From: Telmatactis stephensoni
Taxonomy: Eukaryota; Cnidaria; Anthozoa; Actiniaria; Isophelliidae
NCBI GenBank assembly: GCA_029948255.1
Contig: JALIZF010001782.1
Span: 653,501-717,500 of the forward strand
DNA: 64,000 bases
Reading direction: 5' to 3'
In this document: piece after piece, positions 40,968 to 52,596 of the stretch
How the letters are laid out: the number at the start of each line of letters is the position of its first letter
Position numbering within the stretch: position 1 is the first letter of the stretch
Notes under the pieces: model-generated
The model's database searches: none
What the model saw: the letters and a program-made list of their open reading frames with translations, nothing else
What the model was told of the DNA's origin: nothing
Program-made: the position numbers and the translations under genes

Positions 40968-42736
40968 ATGGGTACAAAGTTGGGCAAAAGACTTTTAAAA
41001 GTGGTCTTAACGGAGGAAGATGTACCTGGAGCATCATTGAAGGGACGAAAACCGGAGGAATTAAAAAACTGCGAACTACAGAGATGGCTTAAATGTAGAG
41101 GAGCAGATGTGTCTAGCGTTTGTGTTGAGCTACTAAGCAGGTAACATTATATAATACTTCACCTTTTGTTTGTTTACCTCTATGATTCTTACACAAAAAT
41201 GGCTTTTTAGGGTAAAATCATACATTTCTAGTGGGCTAGACAAGAAAATAACTGATCCTGATGGTGGTATACACTATAATAAAAAGGAAAAAGCTGATGC
41301 TTGTGATGGCGAAATTCCTTCAAAAACGGATGACAAAGTTGTGGGATGGCCAAAGGAAGGTTGGACTAAAAGCTTGGAAACAGCACCACAATTTCAACAC
41401 TGTTACATTTTTTTCTTGACTATCTGGTGGAAGAACAGCCGATAAAAAACAAAGAGGTGCATTTAAAAGCAAGCGAGAGGGATATGCTCTCTTCAAAGCT
41501 TCACATGTTATAGATGTAAAATTTAGCAGCTCTCACGATAACTTTTGCTTCTTCGATGCAAAAGTCAAAGCATCCATGACAAGAAATAAAGTCTACAGAA
41601 CACGTGTAAGGCAGAACAAATTATCAGGTGAAGTGTTATCTGCACATTGTAATTGTAAAGGTGGGACAAATGGATATTGTAAACATGTAGGGGCTTTGTT
41701 GTATACTATTTTAGACTTTACTGAAAGTGAACTTAAAGAAATACCCCCAACTACAACATGTACAGAGAAACCACAACAATGGAATATACCTAAATGTCCA
41801 GAAGAGAATAAACCTTTGCATTTTAAGGACATTCTAATGGTAAAACATGACTATGAAGCAAACAAGAAAAACAACAGAACTGAGAAGAGGATTCAAAGGA
41901 AAAACTGAGAAGAAAGCTTTTTCAGCTTGTCCATCATTTGGTGTGAAAGTTACTAAAGAACAGATTGAGGGTCTGTGTAATGAATTAAAAGCCACCCCAG
42001 GAAAATCATTACTTACTGATCTTTTGGAAGGAAATCAGTATGAACCTGTTAAAGTATACGACATACAGATGAGATCTTCCTTACATTGTTTTAACCATGA
42101 TCATGATTATTTCACACCTGGTAACCACAACAGAGAAAAAAATGAAGTACATGCAACAGAATTTTACTTAACAGATCTTGCTTCACCATTGAATCTCTAT
42201 TTTATGGATGGGAATTACTGTGAAGCCTTTGATTTATGTACTTTCAAAGACTTTGGTCATGATATTTCACATGCTGTTGTCATTTCAGACAATAACATCT
42301 CTCAACAGGAAGCTAAAGAGAACAACCAAGAGTCTGTAGAGGTACCACTAGAATCACCAGCAAGCTATCCAGTTGATTTGAAAACTGAAATAGACCCTAT
42401 CATTCCTAGCCCTTCACAACAGTACCCAGATGAATATGATTTATGTAGCTCAGACTTTGTAAATGTATGCAAACAATTCCTAGAAATTTATAAAGTTAGA
42501 GGAAAATATACAGAATGTGGAATTAGCAACTAAGGGGCAATCAAATAATCCACAGTGGCAAAACTTTAGAAATGGCCGTTTGACAGCTTCAAAGTTTTCT
42601 GAAATCAGTAATCGGAGAAGGACTACACCACCTGATAGACTAGTGAGAGAAATATTTAACTATAAACCAAGGCCATATACTCCTTACCAATGCAAAATTG
42701 GATTGGAAATGGAACCACTGATTATTAAAGGAGCCG
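40968..42736 (+). pseudogene. SAP-like / SWIM zinc-finger / YqaJ nuclease gene, decayed
   Basis: An ATG at 40968 opens an exon to 41140 with VPGASLKGRKPEEL and LQRWLKCRGA, a SAP-like motif. The exon after TTTTTAG at 41215 ends in two frameshifts near 41405 and 41450. A SWIM finger follows (CNCKGGTNGYCKHVGALL, about 41650-41710). The frame shifts again near 41860 and 42520. The last part (NFRNGRLTASKFSEI, then LVREIF and GLEMEPLIIK) is the start of a YqaJ-type recombinase/exonuclease domain, lost abruptly after 42736. Such combinations are common in invertebrate genomes and may be element-borne. An alternative upstream ATG is at 40927. Confidence 0.7.
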
Positions 42737-42918
42737 TCTCAGCCGTGATGCTTTGCGCGCCGATGTTTTTGTTGACATGCGGGGATTCAACTTCCAGGTT
42801 AGCGAACGCCGTTCGCTAGCTGTCAAACTCACGTGCGTTTGGATATACCGCGGATGTAGAGTCCTCAGTTTAGTCCATTCTCATATCATAGACCAAAATA
42901 AACTTCAAAAACCTTATA

Positions 42919-44188
42919 ATGGCTAACGTAAATGCATATGGGTCGTTAATTGAAGAAGATTCTGAAGAAGAGCAACACACATCGAACGATTCTAGCAGAG
43001 AAAGTGATCAAGATGAAGTAGAGAATGAAGCTTCTCGCAATGTGAGTAGTGCAAACTTTTTTTTAGTTTTTCTTTTCTAGGGAGAAATACTAAAATGTAT
43101 TATTGTTTATTGCATTATAGATATTCTGTTCCTGCAAGAATACATGCAGCAGAAAGCAAACTGCTCGATCTGCTGGTTGTCCATGCAAAATCGCGCAGTT
43201 GTTTTGTACTTTACAGTGCCGTTGTGGGACAAAAAGTAAACCATGCAAAAACAAAGAGCAACAAATACCAGCACAACAGACAACAGTTCATAATCCAAAT
43301 CAAAATGCATTTGAACGACATCAATGAGCAGTGGAAACTTCACAACAAGAAATTGAGGTGAGCTTGCTTGGATTCTTCTTCGTGTGATATAAAATCCCGG
43401 GTATAAAATATGATTCTCCCATCCCATACACAAAAAAATAAAATGATAATACTTCATATAAATATAAATATTTGTGTTTTTTTTCTTTTGTGTGTGTTTT
43501 AATGAATAGGAAATTCAGAATAGTGTAAGCTCACACAATTATACGATACAATACAAAATCAACTTCAAATTGCCTATTCAGCCAATATGAAATAACCTAT
43601 GAACAAGAATGATGCAGTATCACAAAAGTATTAGTAAGAATTGTTTACTCTAAATTACACTCTTAAAGCCGATTTCTTAATTTAAGTAAATGTTGACTTG
43701 GTTTATTTATTTATTTTCATTTATTTACAAAACTTCACCTCTATTATAAACTATATGGAGCCTAAACAATGATATTTTTTACTTTTCTGAATTCCAGGCA
43801 TTCATTGCTACTCTCAGTCATGGTGAAAAAGACACTTTATTGGTTAGAATTCTCAGTCAGGGAAGGGGAAGCTTAGATTTTGCTCAACACCTTATGGAAG
43901 ATTTGAGAGGTACAGAGGATGAAGAACAAATGAGGGACCTCCCAAGTACGGGCTTACCCTGGTGTAAATGCTCTGTTTGCGAAGAAATGCAAACAGCTGA
44001 AGAAAATGTCTGTTGCAAGCTAACAACATGTGTCACCTCATACCAAAGATTTCAAAACATCTGCATAGATAGGGAGGTTTTAGAAATAGCAATTCGAGCA
44101 AGGTGTGATATTAGAGCTGATGAGCCAGATTACTCAATGAATAGTTACAGGAAAGCCGCCTATAGGCAATATGTGTTATGGAAGTTTA
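42919..44188 (+). CDS. Three-exon gene: cysteine-rich plus P2X7 ballast-like domain
   Basis: Exons: 42919-43041 (MANVNAYGSL, acidic), 43121-43357 (about nine cysteines in CXC patterns: CSCKNTC, GCPCK, QCRCG), and 43798 to about 44188. All junctions are phase 0 with GT/AG. Exon 3 has WCKCSVCEEM, EENVCCK and YRKAAYRQYVLWKF, the pattern of the cytoplasmic cysteine-rich ballast of P2X7 receptors, but no channel part is present. In exon 2 an in-frame TGA (43325-43327) precedes the donor, so this copy is disrupted or uses an undetected earlier donor. A MITE is inserted right after WKF. Confidence 0.72.
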
Positions 44189-44537
44189 TCATATGACAAT
44201 CAGTGGTATACTGGCGGATAGCAACATCGTAAAATCCATATCAACACTGCTTCCACATGTGAAGATATCACTTTTCGACCAATCACGAGCCAGCATTTTC
44301 CCGCTTCTCATGGCTTTCAGTTCAGGACGCATTGGCATTTTCATTGTTTACTTCACTAAACTTCGGCCAAATCCCGTCAAAATGTGATCAAATTCAAGTT
44401 TATCTCTGCTAATTTAACTTAAAATGCGCAGGAAAATGGACTTTTACTTTCACAACTTCAAGTTATAAAACTTCAACTTACTCAGTTATAAAACTAAAAG
44501 AGAAAATCTGTGTGGTGTACCACTGATTGTCATATGA
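44189..44537. mobile_element. TA-flanked MITE, 349 bp
   Basis: The terminal inverted repeats begin TCATATGACAATCAGTGGTA on both sides, with TA at 44187-44188 and 44538-44539. It has no coding capacity. It ends the ballast-domain frame. Confidence 0.85.
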
Positions 44538-44548
44538 TAAAAAGTAAA

Positions 44549-44649
44549 TTACATGACCGCTTGGAGATATGGAATTTATCTTCGAGTGTTGAGAAATATA
44601 TTTCTCAACACTCGAAGATAAATTCCATGTCTCCGCGTGGCCATGTAAT
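44549..44649. repeat. Near-perfect 101-bp palindrome
   Basis: GGAATTTATCTTCGAGTG and its reverse complement face each other around a centre at about 44599, and the pairing extends out to ATTACATG/CATGTAAT. It is a foldback MITE or hairpin-forming site, next to the 44189 MITE. Confidence 0.9.
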
Positions 44650-44807
44650 ATCCTCTATATGGTAAATTGGGTAGGGGAAATAGGCGTGTTTTGCCATCAT
44701 GTGTAGTCAGAACAATAAGAAATTCTTACAAGACTGCTGGGAAGGTGTTTATGGGTTTTAGACGTTCGTAATGAATAACTTGTTTCTTTCTTTCTCTTTT
44801 CTAGTTC

Positions 44808-45073
44808 CCTGGGGGTGTACTCCCTTGGAAAGTCAGTAGGGTGCTCGATGATACTTTTAGGGTTGGAAATGATGTTCTTGTGCACCCTTTATGGTCTACG
44901 ACCATCTGACGGCTAAATCCACACCTTGTAGGTAAAATTATGAAATTTAATTAAATGAATGCATCTTTTAAAGTCTGAAATTAGTATTCCTGTTAATTTT
45001 TTGCACCTTTTAGGGTCATTTATAAATTCAATCGTCGAGCACCCCTACCCTCTTTTGAAGGGATTCCCCCAGG
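44808..45073. mobile_element. MITE with CCTGGGGG ends
   Basis: The left end CCTGGGGGTGTACTCCCTTG and GTAGGGTGCTCGA are mirrored at the right (TCGAGCACCCCTACCC, then GGGATTCCCCCAGG). This is a common-looking invertebrate MITE family with TTTTAGGGT inner motifs. Confidence 0.7.
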
Positions 45074-45398
45074 TTTTAGTTGTAAACTATAACTTGCTTT
45101 TGTGTTTTGTAATTGTTATTATTCAAGTGAAAATGAATTAATTTATTGATTGATAGAACTTACATTATAAAATACCTCAGAAATTATGTGCTTTGATGTT
45201 GCATCACTGCATAATAGTTATTTGCTTGTTCTAGGTAATTATGTATTTGACTAATGGTAGTTGTCATCTATATAGAGGACTTTTTAGTGTTTTGTTTATT
45301 ATAATAGATTACAATAGACCACTATGTTTATTTATCACATGCTAGCCACACTTTCTGTTCCAAACACTGTTGTACTGTTTGTTAATCAGTCAACATAA

Positions 45399-45798
45399 GT
45401 GCCTGTGCTCCTTTTGACTGGAAACGAGATAGCTTTGCTTCTAAAAGTACAACATATTCAGGGATGGAAGCTCTCAGACTCAACAAAAACAAAAGTAGTA
45501 GTGAAGCCCTTCTCAGGAGCTAATTCAGAGGACATGGAAGATTACTTGAAACCCATCCTCCGCAAAGAGCCAGATAACATAATTCTACACGTTGGAACTA
45601 ATGACTTAAAGTCTTTGAATCCAGAACAAATTACCAACTCAATACTGTCGCTGGCAATGCAAATCAAAGAAAACTCACCTGAATCTCAACTATCAATATC
45701 TGCTATTCTACCTAGAACTGACCAAGATCTAAGTAACAATATCTTGAATGTAAATAGTTCTCTCAAGGTATTATGCCAGCAGCACCATTGGCACTTCC
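45399..45798 (+). pseudogene. LINE ORF1 esterase, 5' portion
   Basis: SGNH-hydrolase blocks are visible: HIQGWKLS, KPFSGANSEDM, and IILHVGTNDL (catalytic Asn region). The usual GDS start block is degraded, so the ORF1 start is missing. The frame is interrupted after WHF at 45797 by the giant element and resumes at 58764 in phase to a stop at 58883-58885. Such esterases are typical ORF1 domains of CR1-group LINEs. Confidence 0.8.
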
Positions 45799-46186
45799 CA
45801 CGGTGGCCAAAATGTACCCCAAAATCGACAATGTTTAGCGTGCCCATCGCCATATTGGACGCTTGCATAATTTTGGAGCCTGGTACCTAATTTACGAATT
45901 CAAAATTCGGCTTCCGTTATTTGCTCGTCGTTTTCGTCGTTTTCTCGTCTCTACGCCGTGGTAAATGATCTTGGTGATCATTTTGTTTTTTTTTGGCCTC
46001 GCGTCCGTTGTAGTCTTGTATTTTGAGACTTTTCAATGAAAGGAGTATTTTTGAGGCTTGTTTTATTTTTTCAACCAAATGAAGTTGAAGTTTGAGCTTT
46101 GAACGCCGGAAAGTTTAATCGACAAATGACATGACCTTTTTGTTTTTTTGATTTTTACTTTCTTTGCGGAGATTTTTAATTTCAAA

Positions 46187-46936
46187 ATGCCGCGTTTTAA
46201 CATTGCTGGATACATGAAGTCAAAGAAGATGTTGAAAGAACGTCAGACAAATGAAAACAAAGAAATCGAAGGCCTACGCAGTGAAATTGTAGAGAAGGAA
46301 AGAGAAATCAGAGCGAAAAAGGAAAAGATTCGGCGATTGGATGAGAAGGTAAGTTGAATTTAGTATGTTTGTTTAGTTCGTATAATCGAGCTAATATAGT
46401 TTTATTTTGAATGGTTTTGATACCATTAGAACGCATAGTTTATAGTTGAGTGCACGAAGCATAAGGTATTGATTAAATTAAAGTTGATCTGGGTGGTTGG
46501 ATTACATTTGTAATTTTACATATGTACTGTACTCAGGGTTTTTTCCCATTAAAAAAATGTTACAGGTAGCTAGATTAGTAGAAGAGGCAGAGGAGTTAGA
46601 CAGCATAAGAACCGAGCTTAGTACTAGTTCTGAAAAAGTAGAAGGACAGTTTTTGGCTTCGCACGCGAGAAATGCTCGAAAGAAGCAGCCCACTGGAGAA
46701 AATCACAACATCTAGGAAACGGAGGAGGGAGACACTGGAAGCGGCAAGGGAGATTAACGGCAGTAAGAAGGGTGCTAGTTATGGGTTGGTCGATACGATA
46801 GACAAGTCAGTAAAGGCAGACAGGATTGTGGAAGTCATTGAGAAGGCAAAATGCAGAAATATCAAGTCAAAAGTTTTACCAAAAGTTTACAAGAAGTCTC
46901 TCAAGGAATTTGAAAAGTCAGATGAAAACATGTTAA
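46187..46936 (+). CDS. Giant-element transposase, N-terminal exons
   Basis: Exon 1 (46187-46348) encodes MPRFNIAGYMKSKKM and a charged coiled coil (54 residues), followed by GTAAGT. Exon 2 starts at 46566 after TTACAG and continues the coiled coil. A frameshift near 46690-46710 moves coding to the frame containing TTSRKRRRETLEAAREI and SDENML. At 46933 the TTAA-flanked insert cuts the exon, and reading resumes in frame at 48551. The N-terminal coiled coil and basic patch probably mediate multimerisation and DNA binding. Confidence 0.72.
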
Positions 46937-48546
46937 GGATGGTGCCCCCTAATGGCAAACCATTTTTATTTCTTCTAAATCCTGTCAGTTATTTCAACCA
47001 CCCAATGGACTATTAGAAACTGGAAAAAAAGTTGGGGGTACCCACGCATCTAAGCGAGATAATTAACGCTAAATACCTGATGACGTAAGCGTCAATTTGC
47101 ACATTAAAAAAGTTTATTATTTTTTACTGCTTCGAGTTAGTGTACATACGACAGGCTAAAAATAATCAACGATATATGAGCTTTTTAGAAAATATAAAAC
47201 ATTTTATTTGTCATGTAGATAATTTAGTGTTTTTAATGGATTTTTCCTCAAGCAGTAGAAATGTGATTTTGAGAAGGTAACAAATTATTGCCGAAATACC
47301 TAACAGAAACGATTTTTATTTTCAAAATTACCATTTATAAATTAAATTCAATATTTTTATAACGTTTTCGATGAAGAAAAAGAGGGGGTCCCCATGCATT
47401 TTGAAAAGTTATCGGGGTTCATATCTCAAGTTTCTGTGCCAAATTTCGCAAATGACAATTTTGCCCTAGCCCTCCCTCGGTAAAAATTGAAATTTGTACA
47501 GTCAGCCACGAGAAAAAATGTCAACATGTCCCCACAAAAACTATTTTGTTTTGCAAGAAAAAAGCAAGTTTAATGAAAGTTTTTCACATCAGTCAATGAA
47601 ATAGCAAATAGTTTTGATCTTGCAAGACTTCTGGAAGCTCCTTCAACAAAATAAGTTAAGATTTTTGGGAAAAAACACGTCTACTTACTAAGTTTGTGTT
47701 CAAAGTGAATCGAAAAGTGCAAACGGTACAGGACTTACAGGTGAGAAAAAACTTTCCAAACAGCCATATTTTTCAATTTCATGAAGAAATCTGTGAATAC
47801 TATTTTTTTAACTTTCAATTTAACTTATCTCTTGCATAATCATGTTGATTTTTTAGCTTGTTCTTCTCTCTTTTTGGTGAAGCTAAAAATTAGGAGTCCA
47901 TGCAACTTGGCTGTTCTTCTCCGACTCGTGTGTCAAGATATACTTTTCAGGCCTTTTCATAAAGGTAAAGTGGAACGGTCTGTCATACCAGGAAACCTTG
48001 ATGGGACTTTAAATCGATCTCCAATGCACAAAAGGTAAAATCAAATCTGAATCGATCTCCAGTGCATGTAAAAGGTAAAATCGTACGCCGGGAACACAAG
48101 GAGAGAGCGGCAGTGTTCGGTTTTCAAAAGCACTGTGAATCTCATTGTTATTCTTCCAGTAAAAGTTTTAGATGCAGCAAATAATCCGAAAATCACTTAC
48201 CATTTGGATAAAATTATATAATTTATTTCTCGCCAACTTTTGCCTTTCAATTTAGTACTTCAGTACAAACTTCGTAAGAAGATGTGATTTCTCCCAAAAA
48301 TCTTAACTAACACGAAACTAACACGCTTTGCTGGAAGAGCTATTAGAAAACGCTCAAGTTGAAATGAGTTGTTAGTTCATTGATTGATATGAAAAACTTT
48401 CATTTACCTTGCTCTTTACTTGCTCTTTACTTGCTCTTTACTTGCTCTTTTCTAATTTTGGTTCTCAAGAACTCAGGTCGGGCTTCCTGTGTTTTGTAAA
48501 CGTCATGCGCAGAAACAGTGCGCGCTGCCATTAGGGGGCACCATCC
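46937..48546. mobile_element. TTAA-flanked nonautonomous transposon, Kolobok-like
   Basis: This 1610-bp insert is flanked by TTAA at 46933-46936 and 48547-48550. Its perfect 20-bp inverted ends are GGATGGTGCCCCCTAATGGC. It has no coding frame of note. An 11-bp repeat (TTGCTCTTTAC) occurs about four times at 48409-48452. TTAA targets with purine-starting ends suggest the Kolobok group; piggyBac is an alternative. Confidence 0.85.
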
Positions 48547-48550
48547 TTAA

Positions 48551-50362
48551 GATCAGTTGCAGTGTATTATGGTAATGGGGTAATGGGGAAAAAGAAGTAT
48601 CATTCTGTACGTAAGGCTAATTCGTTTAAGGCTAGTAGAAAGGTAAAGGGTAAAAGGAAAGCTAGTTTAAGTATATCAGGCTGTCCTATTCCAAAGCTGG
48701 TGCCGTATTACAGGTTGATGTCCTTTGTCAGTGATATTAACATAGGTACTTTGCACAGTGTTCGAGAGATGCTTTGTGATGGTTTGGATGAGAAGGAGAA
48801 GGTAGACGGTGTGTATCGAGATCTGGAGGAACTCTTAATTAATATTATTACTTTTTATCTCAATAATGACTATAGCATTTTAGATTTTGGGGATTCTGAT
48901 ACTTTCCATATAGCTATAGGTGGTGATGGAGCTCCTTGTGGCAAGGATGATACAGCAGTGGCATGGCTTGTTAGTGTACTTAACATTGGTCAGGGAGTAT
49001 TGAGCAGTTCTGAAAATTTCCTCCTTTTTGGAGCAAATGGCAATGAGAGCTCTTTACCAGTCAGGCGGTTTGCTTTACAGCTGATGAAAGATGTAGAGAG
49101 AATAGAGAGTGAAACCTACACTGTTAATCTTAAAAATGGTTCAACTCGTAACATTAAGTTCCGTGTTTCAGAATTTCCTAATGACATGAAAATGCTTTGT
49201 TTTTTGACAGGTGAGCTAAGCAACAGTGCTACATATTTTTCTTCGTTTGCTGATATTTCTTTTGACAGATTGAAATCTAAATCAGTTCTTTCTGGTTCAT
49301 TTGGCCCTGAGCCTTCTGATACATGGAAACCTTGGAAATACAGTGATAGAATTAAAGTGGCCAGAGCTGTGAAGAAGTATAAAGCAGAGATTGGTAAGGC
49401 AAAGCTAGCAGAATCAACGAGGCGCAACAAGATAACCACCTTCATTGCTCAGCAGCATAGTAGACAGGAATTTGAGCCACTTATAGGTAAGAATGTTGAC
49501 AATATTCATGTTGATTCTTTACACCTCAAGAATAATGCATGTGCTCATGCACATCGTTATTTCTTAGACGAGCTTCTTATTCAGTGTTCAAGAGATGTTG
49601 ATAACTTTGCTTCCTTTTCAAAACTTCCTCAGAGTTCTAAGTTTGTTAAGTATGTAGATGCATTAAGATCTAAATGTAGTCTTTCCAGGTTAGCAAAGAA
49701 GGTCATCAAGTGGTTTGAAGAAAGTAAAGGAGCAAAAAAAGATAGCTTTGACTATCGTTTTACAGGCAGAGATTCCCGGTATTTTTTGTACAATTTTATG
49801 TATTTAATTGAAGTCCTTGAAGAAGGTACTATGGGGAAAAACTATCAACAGCGTATATATGGCCTTGCTCTGATTTGCCGTTATTAACATAACAGCTGAA
49901 CAGGTAAGTGAACTTAAAGATATTTCTTATCAGTATTTCCGTGCTAACTATGTCTTCTATACTGTTAATCCTACAGTTTGGACTCTTGGCTTTGTTGTTT
50001 CTTCTCACACTCAGGACATGTTAAATAAGTATGGGTTGGGGTTGGGGTTGAATTCAATGGAGGGGAGGGAGGCAAAGCACATAGCTATTGCCAAGTATGC
50101 TACTAATACTTTTTACCACAAGAGATGGGAGCAGATATTCCGCCATGAGTTTGTGTCGCTGATATGGTTGAGAGATAGGGGGTTTGATCACTCTGGTAAG
50201 GTTAATCATCAGGTCTCATATATTCCAAAACGTGTCGATGAGCCAACTTATTGCAATTGTGGCTATGATAAGGAAGAGCACCAAGAACAGTGTAAGTTTT
50301 GTTGCCACCCAATGATGGAAAAGGCCTTGGTAAGTATAGCTAATGGTAAGTGGACCAACTAG
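48551..50362 (+). CDS. Giant-element DDE transposase catalytic region
   Basis: This is the continuation after the TTAA insert. The frame open to 49887 contains IAIGGDGAP (probable first Asp), SEFPNDMKMLCFLTGEL, and HVDSLHLKNNACAHAHRY (probable second Asp). Near 49885 a frameshift moves reading to the frame ending at 50362, with TAEQVSELKD, NSMEGREAKH (probable catalytic Glu) and a C-terminal zinc-binding cluster (YCNCGYDKEE, CKFCCHPM). The spacing and the LH-type motif after the second Asp recall RAG1/Transib and CMC transposases. I know related uncharacterised cnidarian proteins but not an agreed name. The frameshifts make this copy inactive. Confidence 0.75.
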
Positions 50363-50504
50363 AATGTACACTTTAACATTTTTTTAGAGAATAGTCATTA
50401 TCAATAGATTGTGTGTGTATGTGTGAGGGGGGTACTTATAAAAGGTGCCATGTTACCTTGTTTTACATGGACAAGTCTTTTTATATACTTGCACAGCTTT
50501 GTAT

Positions 50505-50800
50505 AATTTTACCAAGTGGTTAGAGCACTGGCCTTCCACCACTGTGGTCTGGGTTTGAGTCCCAGCTTGAGCACTTGGATCATTATGTGAACAGAGTTTG
50601 TTTGATGTGGTGTTCTCTACCATGCCATGATTTTTTTTTCTCCAGGCTCTCCAGTTTTTCCTCCCTCAGCAAATATAAACATGTGAGTTGAGTGATGTAT
50701 GTAAAATATTTAATGTAGAGGTAGTGAGTGTGAGTGCCAGCAGAAGAATAGCCACTATGTGGATATGCTGCTGTGAAAAGATTATTATGATTACTGAATA
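50505..50800 (+). mobile_element. tRNA-derived SINE
   Basis: An A box-like AGTGGTTAGAGCACTGG (50515-50531) and a B box-like GGTTTGAGTCCC (from 50552) have tRNA spacing. The tRNA fold is not completed, and a non-tRNA body (GCTCTCCAGTTTTTCCTCCC) follows. RNA polymerase III would transcribe such a unit. Confidence 0.75.
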
Positions 50801-52099
50801 TCACTCATCCTTATAACAGTGACAGTAACCATTAGTAGCCCCCCTCCTCTGCATTGTAAATAATGACTATTCCTTTATCATTTCTATAACTTGAATTGCC
50901 TCAATTATTTGTAATGATAGGAAAAAGCTTGTCTCATTTTGTAAAATAAATACTAATGCTAACATTAAAGACTTTTCCATTAAATTTTTGCTTTGATTGT
51001 TTGGTGTTTTCCATTTTAGAATTTACCAGTGATCATGTACTGCAGGCATGCTTGTTAATGAGTTACTTACTACCATTCTAGTGGTTAGTTATTCATGCAG
51101 TGAGTTTGGGATTTATTGATTCTTTTCTAAGGGTAGAGGCCCCAAAACAGCTTTACCAGACACATGAAGGGTTACCAGTAAAAATGACCTAAGTGATACA
51201 TGTTTTCAAAAATGACCAGACATTGATGTTTGGTCCATTTGAGTAATCAATTTTGACCATTTGAGTAATCTTCATCAAAAGGTCATTTAGGCCGTTTTCA
51301 CTAGAATCCCTTCAATTTGTAAAGGACCCTTTAGTGGCTGGTACAACCTGTGGCTTCAACAAATGCTGGCATCTCTGAATAATGGTTTTCGTTCCTTTAC
51401 TTTCTCGTATCTCTCCAATGAAACTAGGGGTGTGCTTAGACAGCACAAAGGGGTTTGGTGTTCTTATATTTGAGGAGATTTTGGATAAGGTTACAAAGAC
51501 CACCTCGACTAGAAATTGTCAAAAGATTATGGTTGTTGTTGTTTGTTGTTGTTGTTTGTTGTTAATTGGGATGAAGAACACTTACATACGGAAGTACTGT
51601 ATGCAAAATATGTTTTTTATTGCTGATGAAAGTAGACAGATTTAACTTGTTTTACTGCCTTTGGAGATTAATATTTACGTTAGGTGCAATTTTCAATGTC
51701 TAAAAAGTATTTGGTATAGGACTTCTCTGTATATTTTGGATTGTCAGAAGAGGATCTTAGCTTTTTTGGTGTATGTAAGCAGTAGCTTCTTATCAATTCA
51801 AAAGTGGTGTTTTTGTGTCATGAATTATTTTGAGAACTTAAGGCAAATTCTATTAAACTATCAGGATTCCTTTTAAGCATGCATATGCTGAGAAAGTAAA
51901 AATCCTCGGATTTGTAAACCAAAAATTATCCAATAATTATATACAGGGATTTTTGTTTGTGTAAGAAATAGGTTGAACTATACTATGACTCTGACAACAC
52001 TATTTTTCCTATAACATTATACATTTGAAATTCATGCATCTCAACTATTGAAGTGCAGATGATGTGTTGGATTTCAAGTCATGTGTGAATTAAACATCT
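50801..52099. other. AT-rich interior of the giant element
   Basis: No gene was found. A (TTG)n microsatellite lies at 51531-51563. Confidence 0.4.
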
Positions 52100-52459
52100 C
52101 AGTTTATAAATTACTAGCACAACAGACTGTCAGCAAATTTTATTGCTGTTCTGTTTACTTTTTTAACTTTGTAAATATTACTTTCAGTGAAAAAGATATG
52201 CAAGTTATTTATAGATCATGAGTGACAGCAGATAGCACAGTCTATAGCTGTTCTGGTTTTTTTTTTTTTTTTTGTTAAGTAGAACTATCAGTAAAAGATA
52301 TATGTAAGTTATTCATAGCTCACAAGCTAAGTGAGAGCTAGCACACAGCACACTCTATTGCTGTTCTGTTTTAATATTAATTGTAAATAGAACTATCTGA
52401 GTGAAAAAGATATTTATAGCTCATGAGTGACAGACAGCACAGTCTACTGTTTTGTTTAG

Positions 52460-52596
52460 AGTGATTTTCATCAAACTGAAATACTAACTAGCTATTAGTG
52501 TATAGCAGTCAACAATAAACAAAAGAAAACAATGGAATAGGAATGTACTAGTGTGTATTAGCTTAGTAACTATTTCACAGTCTGATGAAAATCATT
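52460..52596. mobile_element. MITE copy 1 inside the minisatellite
   Basis: The inverted ends are GAGTGATTTTCATC on the left and GATGAAAATCATTC on the right. TTTA borders both sides, suggesting a TTA-type target as in PIF/Harbinger MITEs. It is about 140 bp. Confidence 0.75.

Noticed and set aside
50511..50585. A functional tRNA gene
   Set aside because: A and B boxes are present, but no cloverleaf acceptor pairing is visible and the sequence runs on into a SINE body.
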